A stretch of DNA of 64,000 nucleotides from Paludibacteraceae bacterium. GTDB lineage: Bacteria; Bacteroidota; Bacteroidia; Bacteroidales; Paludibacteraceae. Shown piece by piece: positions 28,296 to 37,714 of the stretch (position 1 is the first letter of the stretch; the number at the start of each line of letters is the position of its first letter). The position numbers were made by a program, and so were the translations under genes. A model generated the notes under the pieces. The model saw only the letters and a program-made list of their open reading frames with translations. It searched no databases and was not told the origin of the DNA. Location of the stretch: contig JAKSNP010000007.1 of NCBI GenBank assembly GCA_024399655.1, positions 1-64,000 on the forward strand, in the 5' to 3' direction.

Positions 28296-28463
28296 CTATT
28301 TCTTCAGTTCGTCTTCCGTTTCCTTGAGTTGCTGTTCACAATAATCAAGCAGTTTTTTTGCTTCTGCAGCTTTGATACGGTATTCAGCTACGCTGATAGC
28401 TTCGGTTTGCTCCAAGTATTGCACCAACTCTTCCGCTTTTTTGATTGCTTCGTCGTAATTCAT
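28296..28463 (-). CDS. xseB: Exodeoxyribonuclease VII small subunit
   Basis: A 55-residue protein read from the minus strand, beginning MNYDEAIKKAEELVQYLE and ending ETEDELKK. The helical sequence with LL-DYCEQQL matches XseB, which coats the large subunit XseA in exonuclease VII. Its ATG overlaps the stop of the upstream sugar transferase gene (ATGA), so it depends on that gene for translation. xseA is about 9 kb away on the plus strand, an unusual separation since the two subunits must be made in a fixed ratio. Confidence 0.85.
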   Translation of the reverse strand: MNYDEAIKKAEELVQYLEQTEAISVAEYRIKAAEAKKLLDYCEQQLKETEDELKK

Positions 28464-29674
28464 TTTCCTTTTCCTTTCATCAAAACGCCTATTGTAAAAA
28501 ACAATATTTTTATATCCAATTTAAGCGACTGATTTTCCACATACGCTATATCGTAATTCAACCGCTCAATCATTTTTTCCAGCGTGTCGGTATAGCCAAC
28601 TTTTATCGGTCCCCAACTTGTCAACCCTGGACGGATTTTATATAACAAGCAATAATAGGGAGCTTTTTCTTCTATCCGGTTAATGAAATATTGCCGTTCG
28701 GGTCGAGGTCCTACTAAGGACATGTCTCCTTTCAGTACATTCCATAATTGGGGAAGTTCATCCAGACGATAGCGACGCAACACATGCCCTACATTGGTAA
28801 TTCGCGGATCATCGTCATTAGCTAATTTGGGTGTCCCTTTTTCAGCATCATCATACATCGTTCTAAATTTCAGAATATTGAAAGGCATTCCATATAGTCC
28901 GATTCTTTGTTGACTATACAAAACAGGGCCAGGTGAACTCTTCTTGACCATTATAGCCAGTATAGCGAATATTGGCAGCAGGATGACCAAACCGAAGAAA
29001 CTCAGACATACATCAGCAGCACGTTTGATACAAATTCCGGCATCCGACATATGACGTTCGCTTATTCGTATATAAGGATTTCCTTCCAATTCATCAATAC
29101 GTGCAGCTCCCGTCAGATAATCGTAAACCTGTGGCACTACCAATATCTCTTTCCCTGTAGGAAATGCTTCACGAATCTTGGCATATAGTTCACTTGGCGG
29201 TGTTCCTTCAGGCATATTGATAATAATACAATCCTCTTTCGGATGCCTTTTTCGCACATGCAGCGTGATAAGTAAACGCGGTATATAACATAGCAGGAAC
29301 TGCAGGGAAAACAGTACTGCCAAAGAACCGATGTAGTGATGATAATCGGTCACTTTGTCATCGATGATGATCACAAAGAAAGCGCCCAACGCAATAATCA
29401 CTGCGCTCACCATTGTGGTGGCAAACTCACGACTCAACCGTTTTCCGAACGGACGAAGATAATATCCGGACAAATAATAAATTATCAAACAACCTATCGG
29501 ATATAATACCAACGGGGTTCGAAAACCGAAAGCCGGAATTAAAACTTGGTCCAATGACCAGACTCTACCCTCATACACCAACCATCTAAACAACAAGAAA
29601 CATAGCCATACTGCTAACGCAGATAGCATATCGGTCAGAATATAAATCAATTGTTGTCGGTGACGTGCAGTCAT
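28460..29674 (-). CDS. Polyprenyl glycosylphosphotransferase (initiating sugar transferase)
   Basis: A 404-residue membrane enzyme that moves a sugar-1-phosphate to undecaprenyl phosphate, the first step of polysaccharide synthesis. Four membrane segments fill the first about 130 residues. The C-terminal bacterial sugar transferase domain starts with KRAADVCLSFFGLVILLP and contains SPGPVLYSQQRIG, ILKFRTM and GDMSLVGPRPE. It starts at the end of tsaC with a 4-base overlap. It probably serves the same glycan as the export genes at 8.3-11 kb, but that is inference. Confidence 0.93.
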   Translation of the reverse strand: MTARHRQQLIYILTDMLSALAVWLCFLLFRWLVYEGRVWSLDQVLIPAFGFRTPLVLYPIGCLIIYYLSGYYLRPFGKRLSREFATTMVSAVIIALGAFFVIIIDDKVTDYHHYIGSLAVLFSLQFLLCYIPRLLITLHVRKRHPKEDCIIINMPEGTPPSELYAKIREAFPTGKEILVVPQVYDYLTGAARIDELEGNPYIRISERHMSDAGICIKRAADVCLSFFGLVILLPIFAILAIMVKKSSPGPVLYSQQRIGLYGMPFNILKFRTMYDDAEKGTPKLANDDDPRITNVGHVLRRYRLDELPQLWNVLKGDMSLVGPRPERQYFINRIEEKAPYYCLLYKIRPGLTSWGPIKVGYTDTLEKMIERLNYDIAYVENQSLKLDIKILFFTIGVLMKGKGK

Positions 29675-30246
29675 AATCGTATAACGGTGGTGGTTCCGTC
29701 AGTATTCACTTTGATAATTGATGAAGGTTGTTGCTCGCGCTCATCATCACGACGGTATTCAACGATATAATCCACACCTTGACGGATTATTTCCTCAATT
29801 TGGCTGAATGTCTTGGCCGTTGGATGTCCGCTTAAATTTGCGGATGTGGAAACGATGGGACGCCCCAATTCACGACATAAAGTTTGCGAGAAAGGTTCGT
29901 TACTTATTCTAATTCCAATACTACCATCCGCCGAAACCAAATTTTCCGCCAAATTTTTGGCGTTGGGATAAATAACGGTCAAGGGTTTATAAGGTTTTCC
30001 GTTTAGAAGTTGCAGAGCTGTTTCTGAAATTTCCGCATAGATTTCAGTCATCGCCTTATCTGCAGTTAACACGAGCATTGATTTACTGTCAGCCCTTCGT
30101 TTCAATGAATATATACGCGCGACAGCCTCGAAATTGGTAGCATCACATCCAATTCCCCATACCGTATCGGTGGGATAAAGAATAATACCGCCATTTCGCA
30201 ACGTAGCTACCGCTTTTTCTATATCTTTATCGTTATATTCTTTCAT
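29671..30246 (-). CDS. tsaC: L-threonylcarbamoyladenylate synthase
   Basis: A 191-residue enzyme of the Sua5/YciO/YrdC family that makes threonylcarbamoyl-AMP for the t6A37 modification of ANN-decoding tRNAs. ILYPTDTVWGIGCDA and KRRADSKSM mark the substrate pocket; SANLSGHPTA is a signature near the C terminus. It is the short form without the Sua5 domain. The ATG at 30246 follows a promoter by 14-18 bases, so upstream in-frame ATGs are excluded. tsaB lies at 56.4 kb. Confidence 0.93.
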   Translation of the reverse strand: MKEYNDKDIEKAVATLRNGGIILYPTDTVWGIGCDATNFEAVARIYSLKRRADSKSMLVLTADKAMTEIYAEISETALQLLNGKPYKPLTVIYPNAKNLAENLVSADGSIGIRISNEPFSQTLCRELGRPIVSTSANLSGHPTAKTFSQIEEIIRQGVDYIVEYRRDDEREQQPSSIIKVNTDGTTTVIRL

Positions 30247-30263
30247 ATCGATCTTTTCTGCCT

Positions 30264-30295
30264 GCAAAGATACAAGTTTTTTTTTGAATACGCAA
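30264..30295 (-). promoter_or_regulatory. Sigma-ABfr promoter of tsaC
   Basis: TTTG (30292-30295), 20 bases, TATCTTTG (30264-30271) on the minus strand. It would drive tsaC, the sugar transferase and xseB. Confidence 0.85.
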
Positions 30296-30495
30296 ATCAA
30301 ATTGATTTGAATCTGCCATTTTAACATTCTATATATCTTTTTCGTATGAAAAGATGTCCGTATTTATTTCATAGAGCCATCACATGGCACATTCATTATC
30401 TCTTTTATTCTCACCATTGATTCCGTTAGCAGGCTGAGAAATTCATACCTGTTTACCTAAAAATCAATATTTTTTGCAGGAAAATGCATATAAAA

Positions 30496-30527
30496 TTTGC
30501 ATATTTCGAAAAAACATAGTACTTTTG
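30496..30527 (+). promoter_or_regulatory. Sigma-ABfr promoter of pckA
   Basis: TTTG (30496-30499), 20 bases, TACTTTTG (30520-30527), with a leader of about 75 bases. In the rest of the 360-base divergent region 30247-30606 I see nothing further. Confidence 0.82.
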
Positions 30528-30606
30528 TGCAATGAATTGGTAATACGCATTGATTGTTTTTTACGTACATGCTTATTATTTTTGTGGATACAATAATTAC
30601 TATTAT

Positions 30607-32211
30607 ATGAAAACATTGGATTTGACAAAGTACGGAATCTCCGGCACCACCGAGGTTCTCTACAACCCCTCCTACGAGACTCTTTTTCAAGAGGAGATGA
30701 AGCCGGGACTTACCGGCTATGACAAAGGACAGCTCACCGAACTTGGTGCAGTTAATGTAATGACCGGTGTTTATACCGGACGCTCCCCAAAAGATAAATT
30801 TATCGTGATGGACGAGAATTCCAAAGATACTGTATGGTGGACCAGTGAAGAATACAAAAACGACAATAAACCATGCTCCATCGAATCCTGGAATATACTC
30901 AAGCAACTCGCGATTAAAGAACTCAGCAACAAGCGTCTATATGTTATTGACTGCTTCTGCGGAGCTAATCCTGACACCCGCATGGCAGTACGTTTCATAG
31001 TAGAAGTGGCATGGCAAGCTCATTTCATACGCAACATGTTCATCAAACCTACAGAAGAGGAACTTGCCCAATTTGAGCCTAATTTCGTAGTATACAACGC
31101 TTCCAAAGCCAAAGTTGAGAACTACAAAGAGTTGGGACTGAACTCTGAAACAGCTGTTGTATTCAATATTACGAGCCGCGAGCAAGTGATTATCAACACA
31201 TGGTATGGCGGTGAGATGAAAAAAGGTATGTTCTCTATGATGAATTACTACCTTCCCCTCCAAGGTATAGCAGCTATGCACTGTTCTGCAAATACCGACA
31301 TGCAAGGCAAGAATACCGCTATATTCTTCGGTTTGAGCGGCACAGGAAAAACGACACTCAGTACAGACCCAAAACGACTCCTCATTGGCGATGACGAACA
31401 TGGTTGGGACGATAATGGAGTCTTCAATTTTGAAGGTGGTTGCTATGCAAAAGTAATCAAACTTGATAAGGAAAGCGAACCCGACATATACAATGCGATT
31501 CGTCGTGACGCCCTGCTGGAGAATGTCACCGTTGACGAAGAGGGGCATATTGATTTTGATGACAAATCGGTTACCGAGAACACTCGCGTTAGTTATCCTA
31601 TCAACCATATCGAAAAGATCGTACGCCCCATTTCAGCCGGTCCTGCCGCTGAAAATGTCATCTTCCTCTCAGCAGATGCTTTTGGAGTTTTGCCTCCCGT
31701 CAGCATCTTGACTCCAGAACAAACCAAATATTATTTCCTTTCAGGATTTACAGCCAAATTGGCCGGTACTGAACGTGGAATTACAGAGCCCACTCCCACC
31801 TTCTCCGCATGTTTCGGACAAGCATTCCTGGAACTTCACCCTACCAAATACGCAGAGGAGCTCGTAAAGCGGATGAATCAAAGCGGAGCTAAAGCTTATC
31901 TCGTCAATACGGGTTGGAACGGAACCGGAAAACGAATCTCAATTCGCGATACTCGAGGAATTATTGATGCTATTCTTGACGGAAGCATTCTATCGGCACC
32001 AACCAAAAAGATTCCTTACTTCAATTTTGAAGTGCCGACAGCTCTTCCGGGTGTTGATCCTGCCATTCTTGATCCACGCGACACTTATGCCGATGCCACG
32101 CAATGGGAGGAGAAAGCCAAAGACTTAGCTTCCCGATTCATCAAGAACTTTGTAAAATACGAGTATAATGCAGCAGGAAAAGCTCTTGTTCCTGCCGGAC
32201 CGCAACTCTGA
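30607..32211 (+). CDS. pckA: Phosphoenolpyruvate carboxykinase (ATP)
   Basis: A 534-residue enzyme interconverting oxaloacetate and phosphoenolpyruvate with ATP/ADP. The P-loop kinase-1a motif is [13 protein letters not shown], followed by [22 protein letters not shown]. Length is normal for the ATP type. In Bacteroidota it usually runs in the carboxylating direction during succinate fermentation. The ATG at 30607 was chosen because [10 protein letters not shown] is the usual start. Its stop is one base away from the stop of the convergent gene. Confidence 0.97.
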   Translation: MKTLDLTKYGISGTTEVLYNPSYETLFQEEMKPGLTGYDKGQLTELGAVNVMTGVYTGRSPKDKFIVMDENSKDTVWWTSEEYKNDNKPCSIESWNILKQLAIKELSNKRLYVIDCFCGANPDTRMAVRFIVEVAWQAHFIRNMFIKPTEEELAQFEPNFVVYNASKAKVENYKELGLNSETAVVFNITSREQVIINTWYGGEMKKGMFSMMNYYLPLQGIAAMHCSANTDMQGKNTAIFFGLSGTGKTTLSTDPKRLLIGDDEHGWDDNGVFNFEGGCYAKVIKLDKESEPDIYNAIRRDALLENVTVDEEGHIDFDDKSVTENTRVSYPINHIEKIVRPISAGPAAENVIFLSADAFGVLPPVSILTPEQTKYYFLSGFTAKLAGTERGITEPTPTFSACFGQAFLELHPTKYAEELVKRMNQSGAKAYLVNTGWNGTGKRISIRDTRGIIDAILDGSILSAPTKKIPYFNFEVPTALPGVDPAILDPRDTYADATQWEEKAKDLASRFIKNFVKYEYNAAGKALVPAGPQL

Positions 32212-32212
32212 T

Positions 32213-33568
32213 TTACCAAAGAATAGAGTTGCACTTGCCGCGGTACACATCGGTTAGCACCTGGCTATCCGTTTTCCCACCGATAAGATATATATATTCT
32301 CCGTCTGTCAAGGCTGTAGTCTGCAGACGGGGAATATAGTTTTCTGGCAGACGGTTCAGTGTATCCGTCTCTTGCCAACTTATTCCTTCATTCAAAGAGC
32401 AGAGAATGCCTTCCCTGATTTCCTGTTTGCTATTCATACCGCCAAAGCACAAAAGGCGATTATCATAATATACAATGCTGCTTCCGGCAAAAGGCTGACT
32501 ATTTGCTGCCTGATGTTGACCCAAATTGGCAATACGATAACTCCGTTGGGCAGTTCCCGACTCATCATAGCGAGTCAAGCATTCTATATTCCACAGCCCG
32601 TTCTGCATACGCCCTTCACGATCATATCCTCCTGCTATTAAAGCATGGGCCTGTCCTGCCTCATTTGTATAACTTACAACCGCATAATGGCTGATGGGGA
32701 AGTCCATCGGCAATTCTTTTTCATTAAACAATTGATTTTCCACCTGCCATACACTTCCATCCAAGTAAGCCAATTGATAGTGGTCATCCCCTTCATCAAC
32801 AATAGCCCAAGGTTTTCCATCATATACTATAAGCAATTTTATGAAATCCACCTCTGTTGAATTACTGCTCCACATGATACCGTCTTCCGAGCTATAAAGT
32901 GTATTTCCAACGGCATAATAATACATCGCTCCGTCCTTATCATATACAATATCACTAACACTACAGTCTGCCGGCAAACCACTTATTGAACATTCGGTCC
33001 AGTTACTTCCATCTACAGAACGAAAACCCTTCACATTAAAACCATCGGTACTCAGCATCAGCAAATCACCTGAAGCCTCTAAGAAAGATTTTTGTTCCAT
33101 CGGCATAGCGTCACATAGAGCATCCGATAATTGTTCCCACACATACTGCCGTGGCTCAATAGAATGAACAAACAAATCTATATGGTATATTTTTACCGTT
33201 TTACCATCAGCCGCCGTAACTTTAAGATATATAGGTTGTTTGCTCAAATTCAATGTATCGCTACCTGTCAAGCCAATCATCGTGTCAGGAGTAATCACAT
33301 AAGCTGATTGTGGAATTGAGGCGAATGAGACCATCGGCAATACACTATCAAGACGACAACCGAACGGAATAGAATCCGGCACATAAATTCGTCCTGTATC
33401 CACACGCTGATCCACAGTAAACACCACATCTTTCAAACGAGGCGACTGTTTGCTGGTCAATTTAAATGCTGATACCAAGGCATTGGATGAAGGTTCGCTT
33501 TTCGTCGGTTTTTCGCAAGAAACCAATACTAGAGCGATTGCTAATATCAAGTAGCTCAATTTCTTCAT
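32213..33568 (-). CDS. DUF6242-like lipoprotein with beta-propeller repeats
   Basis: A 451-residue lipoprotein (lipobox LVLVSC, Cys at residue 18). The N-terminal part (SNALVSAFKL, DVVFTVDQRVDTGRIYVPDSIPFG) is characteristic of DUF6242 in Bacteroidales. The rest contains kelch-like blades (ALIAGGYDREGRMQNGLW, RLLCFGGMNSKQEI, YIYLIGGKTDSQVL). It sits on the outer membrane or surface, function unknown. No typical promoter is visible. Confidence 0.85.
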   Translation of the reverse strand: MKKLSYLILAIALVLVSCEKPTKSEPSSNALVSAFKLTSKQSPRLKDVVFTVDQRVDTGRIYVPDSIPFGCRLDSVLPMVSFASIPQSAYVITPDTMIGLTGSDTLNLSKQPIYLKVTAADGKTVKIYHIDLFVHSIEPRQYVWEQLSDALCDAMPMEQKSFLEASGDLLMLSTDGFNVKGFRSVDGSNWTECSISGLPADCSVSDIVYDKDGAMYYYAVGNTLYSSEDGIMWSSNSTEVDFIKLLIVYDGKPWAIVDEGDDHYQLAYLDGSVWQVENQLFNEKELPMDFPISHYAVVSYTNEAGQAHALIAGGYDREGRMQNGLWNIECLTRYDESGTAQRSYRIANLGQHQAANSQPFAGSSIVYYDNRLLCFGGMNSKQEIREGILCSLNEGISWQETDTLNRLPENYIPRLQTTALTDGEYIYLIGGKTDSQVLTDVYRGKCNSILW

Positions 33569-33599
33569 AAGCGTATTTTTTCTTTTTTTTCGGTCTATA

Positions 33600-33631
33600 T
33601 TTGGCCATTTGGGAAAAAAGTTGTACCTTTG
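33600..33631 (+). promoter_or_regulatory. Sigma-ABfr promoter of the 5-FTHF cyclo-ligase gene
   Basis: TTTG (33600-33603), 20 bases, TACCTTTG (33624-33631). Confidence 0.85.
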
Positions 33632-33665
33632 CGGGCAGTTTAATTTAATCCCAAGTTAGTTCAGT

Positions 33666-34271
33666 ATGTTATTCAATAGTCAATGGCTGGATTTGCGGCA
33701 ACAATTGCCATGGATCCGTATCAATAACGAGAAAAAAGCGTTACGCGCGTTGGACGGACAGAAACGCCGAGTAATGGATAAAGAGATGGCCCACACACTT
33801 TCTCGTCAAATTGTAGAGCAGATTGAACAAATGCATTGTTTCCGCGAAGCTCATACCGTAATGATCTATTATCCTATCCATAACGAGGTAGATTTGCGTC
33901 ATCTCGTTCATGAATATGCCGATGATAAGATTTTCCTTCTCCCGGCCACTCTTAGCAAAAGCCGTATGGAGGTGCGTCAATACATTAAAGGAGAACCTCT
34001 CATCAAAGGACGTTTCGGTATTCCCGAGCCGAACACTCCGGCTTACACAGGTCCTATCGACCTTATACTTGTTCCCGGAGTGGCTTTTGACCACCATTGC
34101 CATCGTCTAGGGCGCGGAGGAGGATATTACGACCGCTTCCTCAAAAACATTAAAGGGGCAGTTCAAGTCGGAGTTTGTTATGATTTTCAGTTGCATGATG
34201 ATATCCCGCATGGTTGGCGCGATCAACCCATGCAACGTGTGGTGACACCTACTCAGACCATTCAAGTTTAG
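33666..34271 (+). CDS. 5-formyltetrahydrofolate cyclo-ligase
   Basis: A 201-residue enzyme converting 5-formyl-THF to 5,10-methenyl-THF with ATP. The signature GRGGGYYDRFLKNIKG and LILVPGVAFDHHCHRLG are clear. The first about 20 residues (MLFNSQWLDLRQQLPWI) are not usual in the family, yet the promoter and distance support this start. Its last 23 bases overlap the convergent hypothetical gene. Confidence 0.93.
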   Translation: MLFNSQWLDLRQQLPWIRINNEKKALRALDGQKRRVMDKEMAHTLSRQIVEQIEQMHCFREAHTVMIYYPIHNEVDLRHLVHEYADDKIFLLPATLSKSRMEVRQYIKGEPLIKGRFGIPEPNTPAYTGPIDLILVPGVAFDHHCHRLGRGGGYYDRFLKNIKGAVQVGVCYDFQLHDDIPHGWRDQPMQRVVTPTQTIQV

Positions 34272-35010
34272 TTTGCTGCTGCAATTCTGCCTCCAACCGT
34301 TTGTCTGTCTCAGGACTTAAGCGAGCTTCTCCGGTTCGATAATAATAAATCAAGCCATAGTTTTGACAACTACGAAGTTTCTTATAGGGTAAAAGATCTT
34401 TGTAGTAGTTCTCCACCTGATTCCATATATCCAGGATAATACTGTCGGCTTTCACTCGCATCGCTTCTATTTCTTCATAGACACGGTCACTCGTCTTTTG
34501 GTGCATCACATGATTCACTTGATGTTCTTTGAAGATATCATAGTGAACCTGCACTTTGTTAATTGCAGGATTATAAATCGGGAAACCGCCTTGACGAATT
34601 CGTTCGCGTTCGCCGTCAATAATATTTTGCCCCCACACCAACAAATCCTCTTCACTGCTCAACTCCGGGAGGATATGATTTTCCGTATCCAACTTATATA
34701 GCTCTTTCATCTCTTTTTTTATCTCACCACGAATTACAGCCAGATTCAAAACTTGAATGAAATGGGAAATATACATCCTCGCATTCTGCACCATGTGCCT
34801 GTATTGTTTATTGGCAGATACAGTGGTGGCGAAATTCTGATGATATTGGCTCACCGCATTTTCGAATTGCATCAAAAATTTTTGAGCTTCAGTCAATGTA
34901 CGGTACTCTATCACCTGCTCGGTGAAATCTGCTTCACTTGCACGTTGTACAGCGGTCTGCAACGCACTCAGTCGCGCTTGATCGGTGTTAGGGAGTCTTC
35001 TGTATGGCAT
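34249..35010 (-). CDS. Conserved hypothetical protein, alpha-helical
   Basis: A 253-residue cytoplasmic protein with no signal peptide or membrane segment; I do not recognise a named family. It is predicted mostly helical and rich in Gln, Glu and Arg (NAVSQYHQNFATTVSANKQY, VWGQNIIDGERERIRQGGFP). It is the third gene of the unit ddl, polyprenyl synthetase, this gene, with an 18-base gap. Its 3' end overlaps the convergent cyclo-ligase gene. Confidence 0.7.
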   Translation of the reverse strand: MPYRRLPNTDQARLSALQTAVQRASEADFTEQVIEYRTLTEAQKFLMQFENAVSQYHQNFATTVSANKQYRHMVQNARMYISHFIQVLNLAVIRGEIKKEMKELYKLDTENHILPELSSEEDLLVWGQNIIDGERERIRQGGFPIYNPAINKVQVHYDIFKEHQVNHVMHQKTSDRVYEEIEAMRVKADSIILDIWNQVENYYKDLLPYKKLRSCQNYGLIYYYRTGEARLSPETDKRLEAELQQQTKLEWSE

Positions 35011-35028
35011 AATGCTATTGTTTTGTCG

Positions 35029-35940
35029 TTAATGTGTGCGTCCCACCAATTTACAAGCCAATTCCTTTAATTGCTCGGTAGCTTCATTCTGAGGGACGAT
35101 TTCCAAATACGAAAGAGCTTTTTCTGTCAATCTTGCTATTTCAATCAATGCAGCTTTGTCGACACCTAATCGAGTGTATTCATCCAAAACTGCCTTGACA
35201 TCATGTGAATCCAACAGGTCGGTATTTCCGCCTTTTTCCTGAGCAGTCAAGCGCATCCATGTATGCTTTCCTTCTCTAATATCTCCCCCTATCGCTTTAC
35301 CAAAAGTGGCTGGATCGCCATAACAATCCAAATAATCGTCTTGTATTTGGAAGGCCAGACCCACATGAATACCATATTCATATAATGCTTCCATCTGCTC
35401 TTTGTCGGCACCTGCAATATAAGCCCCCGTCTGTAAGGCATTGGCCAGCAAAACAGCAGTTTTTAATCTGATCATCTCCAAATAGTCTTTCATCGCCCAT
35501 TCTCCATGTTCCATCTCCACATCCCATTGCTGACCCTCACATATTTCTGTGGCCATGCGATTGAACATCCTCAATACCACCGGCAGACATTCTTCTTTAA
35601 CCAGGGCCAACAGTTTGTAGGCTTCTATCATCATCTGGTCACCGGAAAGAATCGCAGTATTCTCGTCCCACTTGATATGTACACATGGACGCCCACGACG
35701 CACTTCGGCTTTGTCCATCACATCATCATGCAACAAGGTAAAGTTGTGGAAAACTTCCAACGCCAATGCTGCAGGCAACACGTCTTCTTCTTTTCCTCCG
35801 TAGATTCTGCACGCAATCAACGCTAAGGTCGGGCGCAATCGTTTTCCACCGGCTGACAATGTATATTCTATTGGCTCATATAGTCCATATGGCTCTTTCT
35901 TCCAATCCAATCGGGCTATCGTTTGATTGATATCTATCAT
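35029..35940 (-). CDS. Polyprenyl (trans-isoprenyl) diphosphate synthase
   Basis: A 303-residue enzyme that elongates allylic diphosphates with isopentenyl diphosphate. The first aspartate-rich motif is LLHDDVMD and the second is FQIQDDYLD; GGKRLRP binds the substrate. Chain length cannot be set from sequence by eye; the family includes farnesyl, geranylgeranyl and longer-chain enzymes for quinones. It follows ddl after 38 bases. Confidence 0.92.
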   Translation of the reverse strand: MIDINQTIARLDWKKEPYGLYEPIEYTLSAGGKRLRPTLALIACRIYGGKEEDVLPAALALEVFHNFTLLHDDVMDKAEVRRGRPCVHIKWDENTAILSGDQMMIEAYKLLALVKEECLPVVLRMFNRMATEICEGQQWDVEMEHGEWAMKDYLEMIRLKTAVLLANALQTGAYIAGADKEQMEALYEYGIHVGLAFQIQDDYLDCYGDPATFGKAIGGDIREGKHTWMRLTAQEKGGNTDLLDSHDVKAVLDEYTRLGVDKAALIEIARLTEKALSYLEIVPQNEATEQLKELACKLVGRTH

Positions 35941-35978
35941 AATCTTTCGGAGCTTCTAAATACCGAGGTTAACAAAGA

Positions 35979-36929
35979 CTACTTAAGTTTATTCTCAATA
36001 ATGTCAGTTAAGACTTCGCTAATGTCCAATCCGGCCGCACGTACCTGTTGAGGAATAAAACTTGTAGCAGTCATTCCCGGCGTTGTATTCACCTCCAACA
36101 GGTTCAATGTCCACCCTTCCGTCAAAATATAATCAACACGAATGATGCCATTACAGCCTAAGATATCGTATATGCGCAAAGTATTAGCCTGCAAACGGTC
36201 ACGGACTTCATCAGGAATGCGTGCAGGAGTAATTTCATCAACCTGACCATTATACTTAGCATCATAATCGAAGAATTCGTTGCTCGTCACCACTTCAGTC
36301 ACAGGAAAAGCGACTGCTTTTTCGCTTGTTTTATAGACGCCGCAGGTCACCTCCGTTCCTTTCATAAACGACTCGCAGATAACCTCGTCACCTTCTTTCA
36401 AGGCACGCTCGACGGCGGGAATCACATCAGCCTCCGTTTTCACTTTCGTGCAACCGAAACTACTTCCGCCCACATTGCTCTTGATAAAACATGGCAATCC
36501 AACCTCTTCTACAATTTTTGAAGCGCTTGCATCTCCACCGTCTACCAATTTCGCCCCACCTTTTCCGTCACTCCTCAACAAAATGCTTTTAGCGATTCGG
36601 ATACCGAAGTTTTGAAGATAATGGTTGCATGCATACTTATTGAAAGTAAGCGCCGCTGCCAATACGCCACAACATGAATACGGCACACCGATCATATCCA
36701 GATACCCCTGTAGCAAACCGTTCTCCCCCGGTGTTCCGTGAATGGTAATATAGGCAAAATCATAGTCACGCAAACGATCTAGAGCGCTATTATCCCCTTT
36801 CTCCAAATCCACGATATCAACATCATAACGGGTTCTGTCTATCCATTGGGAGATACCTTCTGCGCTACGCAGCGAGACATCGTGTTCCGAACTATATCCG
36901 CCTGCAACAATTGCTATTTTCTTTTTCAT
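35979..36929 (-). CDS. ddl: D-alanine--D-alanine ligase
   Basis: A 316-residue ATP-grasp ligase making the D-Ala-D-Ala dipeptide of peptidoglycan. AIVAGGYSSEHDVSLRSAEG at the start, KSNVGGSSFGCTKV (ATP-grasp loop) and LLEVNTTPGMTATSF at the end are diagnostic. It is the first gene of a three-gene minus unit and has a clear promoter. Confidence 0.97.
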   Translation of the reverse strand: MKKKIAIVAGGYSSEHDVSLRSAEGISQWIDRTRYDVDIVDLEKGDNSALDRLRDYDFAYITIHGTPGENGLLQGYLDMIGVPYSCCGVLAAALTFNKYACNHYLQNFGIRIAKSILLRSDGKGGAKLVDGGDASASKIVEEVGLPCFIKSNVGGSSFGCTKVKTEADVIPAVERALKEGDEVICESFMKGTEVTCGVYKTSEKAVAFPVTEVVTSNEFFDYDAKYNGQVDEITPARIPDEVRDRLQANTLRIYDILGCNGIIRVDYILTEGWTLNLLEVNTTPGMTATSFIPQQVRAAGLDISEVLTDIIENKLK

Positions 36930-36954
36930 TTTTCTATTTTTTCAATTCAACCTG

Positions 36955-36986
36955 CAAAATTACATATTTTTTTTCATTTATGCAAA
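36955..36986 (-). promoter_or_regulatory. Sigma-ABfr promoter of ddl
   Basis: TTTG (36983-36986), 20 bases, TAATTTTG (36955-36962) on the minus strand. Confidence 0.85.
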
Positions 36987-37034
36987 TCAAATTCCCATTT
37001 CTGGTATTTTTCCATAAAAAAACATAGCTCCCTC

Positions 37035-37065
37035 TTGCCCGTTTCGTTTTTTTGTAGTACCTTTG
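37035..37065 (+). promoter_or_regulatory. Sigma-ABfr promoter of rpe, probably leaderless
   Basis: TTG (37035-37037), 20 bases, TACCTTTG (37058-37065). The ATG starts at 37070, four bases after the box, about where transcription should begin. Confidence 0.82.
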
Positions 37066-37069
37066 CACT

Positions 37070-37714
37070 ATGAAAACTATTGCACCATCCATCCTTTCCG
37101 CCGATTTCGCCAATCTTCAACACGATGTCGAGCTTGTTAATAATAGTGATGCCCAACTCCTACATGTAGATGTAATGGACGGAGTATTTGTTCCCAACAT
37201 CTCCTTTGGATTTCCGGTAATGGAGGCCCTACATCATTGCAGTACCAAGCCACTTGATGTCCACCTCATGATTGTACATCCCGAGAAATATGTACAACGG
37301 TTCTGTGAAGCTGGAGCATGGAGTGTCGGTTTCCACTTGGAAGCAGTGGATGATCCACGGCCCGCATTAGACATCATTCGCCATTGCGGTGTACGCACTT
37401 GTTTGACCATCAATCCGGACATAGACCCTAAACGCCTACTCCCATATCTCGATCAGGTCGATATGGTGCTCTTGATGTCTGTATTCGCAGGATTCGGCGG
37501 ACAGAAATTCATCCCCGAAACCATGGATAAGGTCCGCTTCATCCGTCGCGAAATAGAAGAACGCCATTTGGATACCCTTTTGGAAGTGGACGGAGGCGTT
37601 AATGCTGACAATGCACGCTATCTGTTTGCTGCAGGAGCAGATGTACTCGTTGCTGGTAGCGCTGTCTTTCGTGCACTGGATCCGGTTGCTGCCATTCGAC
37701 AAATGATGCAATGA
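37070..37714 (+). CDS. rpe: Ribulose-phosphate 3-epimerase
   Basis: A 214-residue TIM-barrel enzyme of the pentose phosphate pathway. APSILSADFANL, HVDVMDGVFVPNISFG and EVDGGVNADNA are conserved and include metal ligands and catalytic Asp residues. The next in-frame ATG is far inside the barrel, so the start is fixed by homology. It overlaps xseA by 4 bases (ATGA). Confidence 0.97.
   Translation: MKTIAPSILSADFANLQHDVELVNNSDAQLLHVDVMDGVFVPNISFGFPVMEALHHCSTKPLDVHLMIVHPEKYVQRFCEAGAWSVGFHLEAVDDPRPALDIIRHCGVRTCLTINPDIDPKRLLPYLDQVDMVLLMSVFAGFGGQKFIPETMDKVRFIRREIEERHLDTLLEVDGGVNADNARYLFAAGADVLVAGSAVFRALDPVAAIRQMMQ

Noticed and set aside
30425..30465. GGCTGAGA followed by ACCTG, like part of a TPP riboswitch
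   Set aside because: Other conserved THI-box parts are missing and the downstream gene is pckA, which has no link to thiamine.
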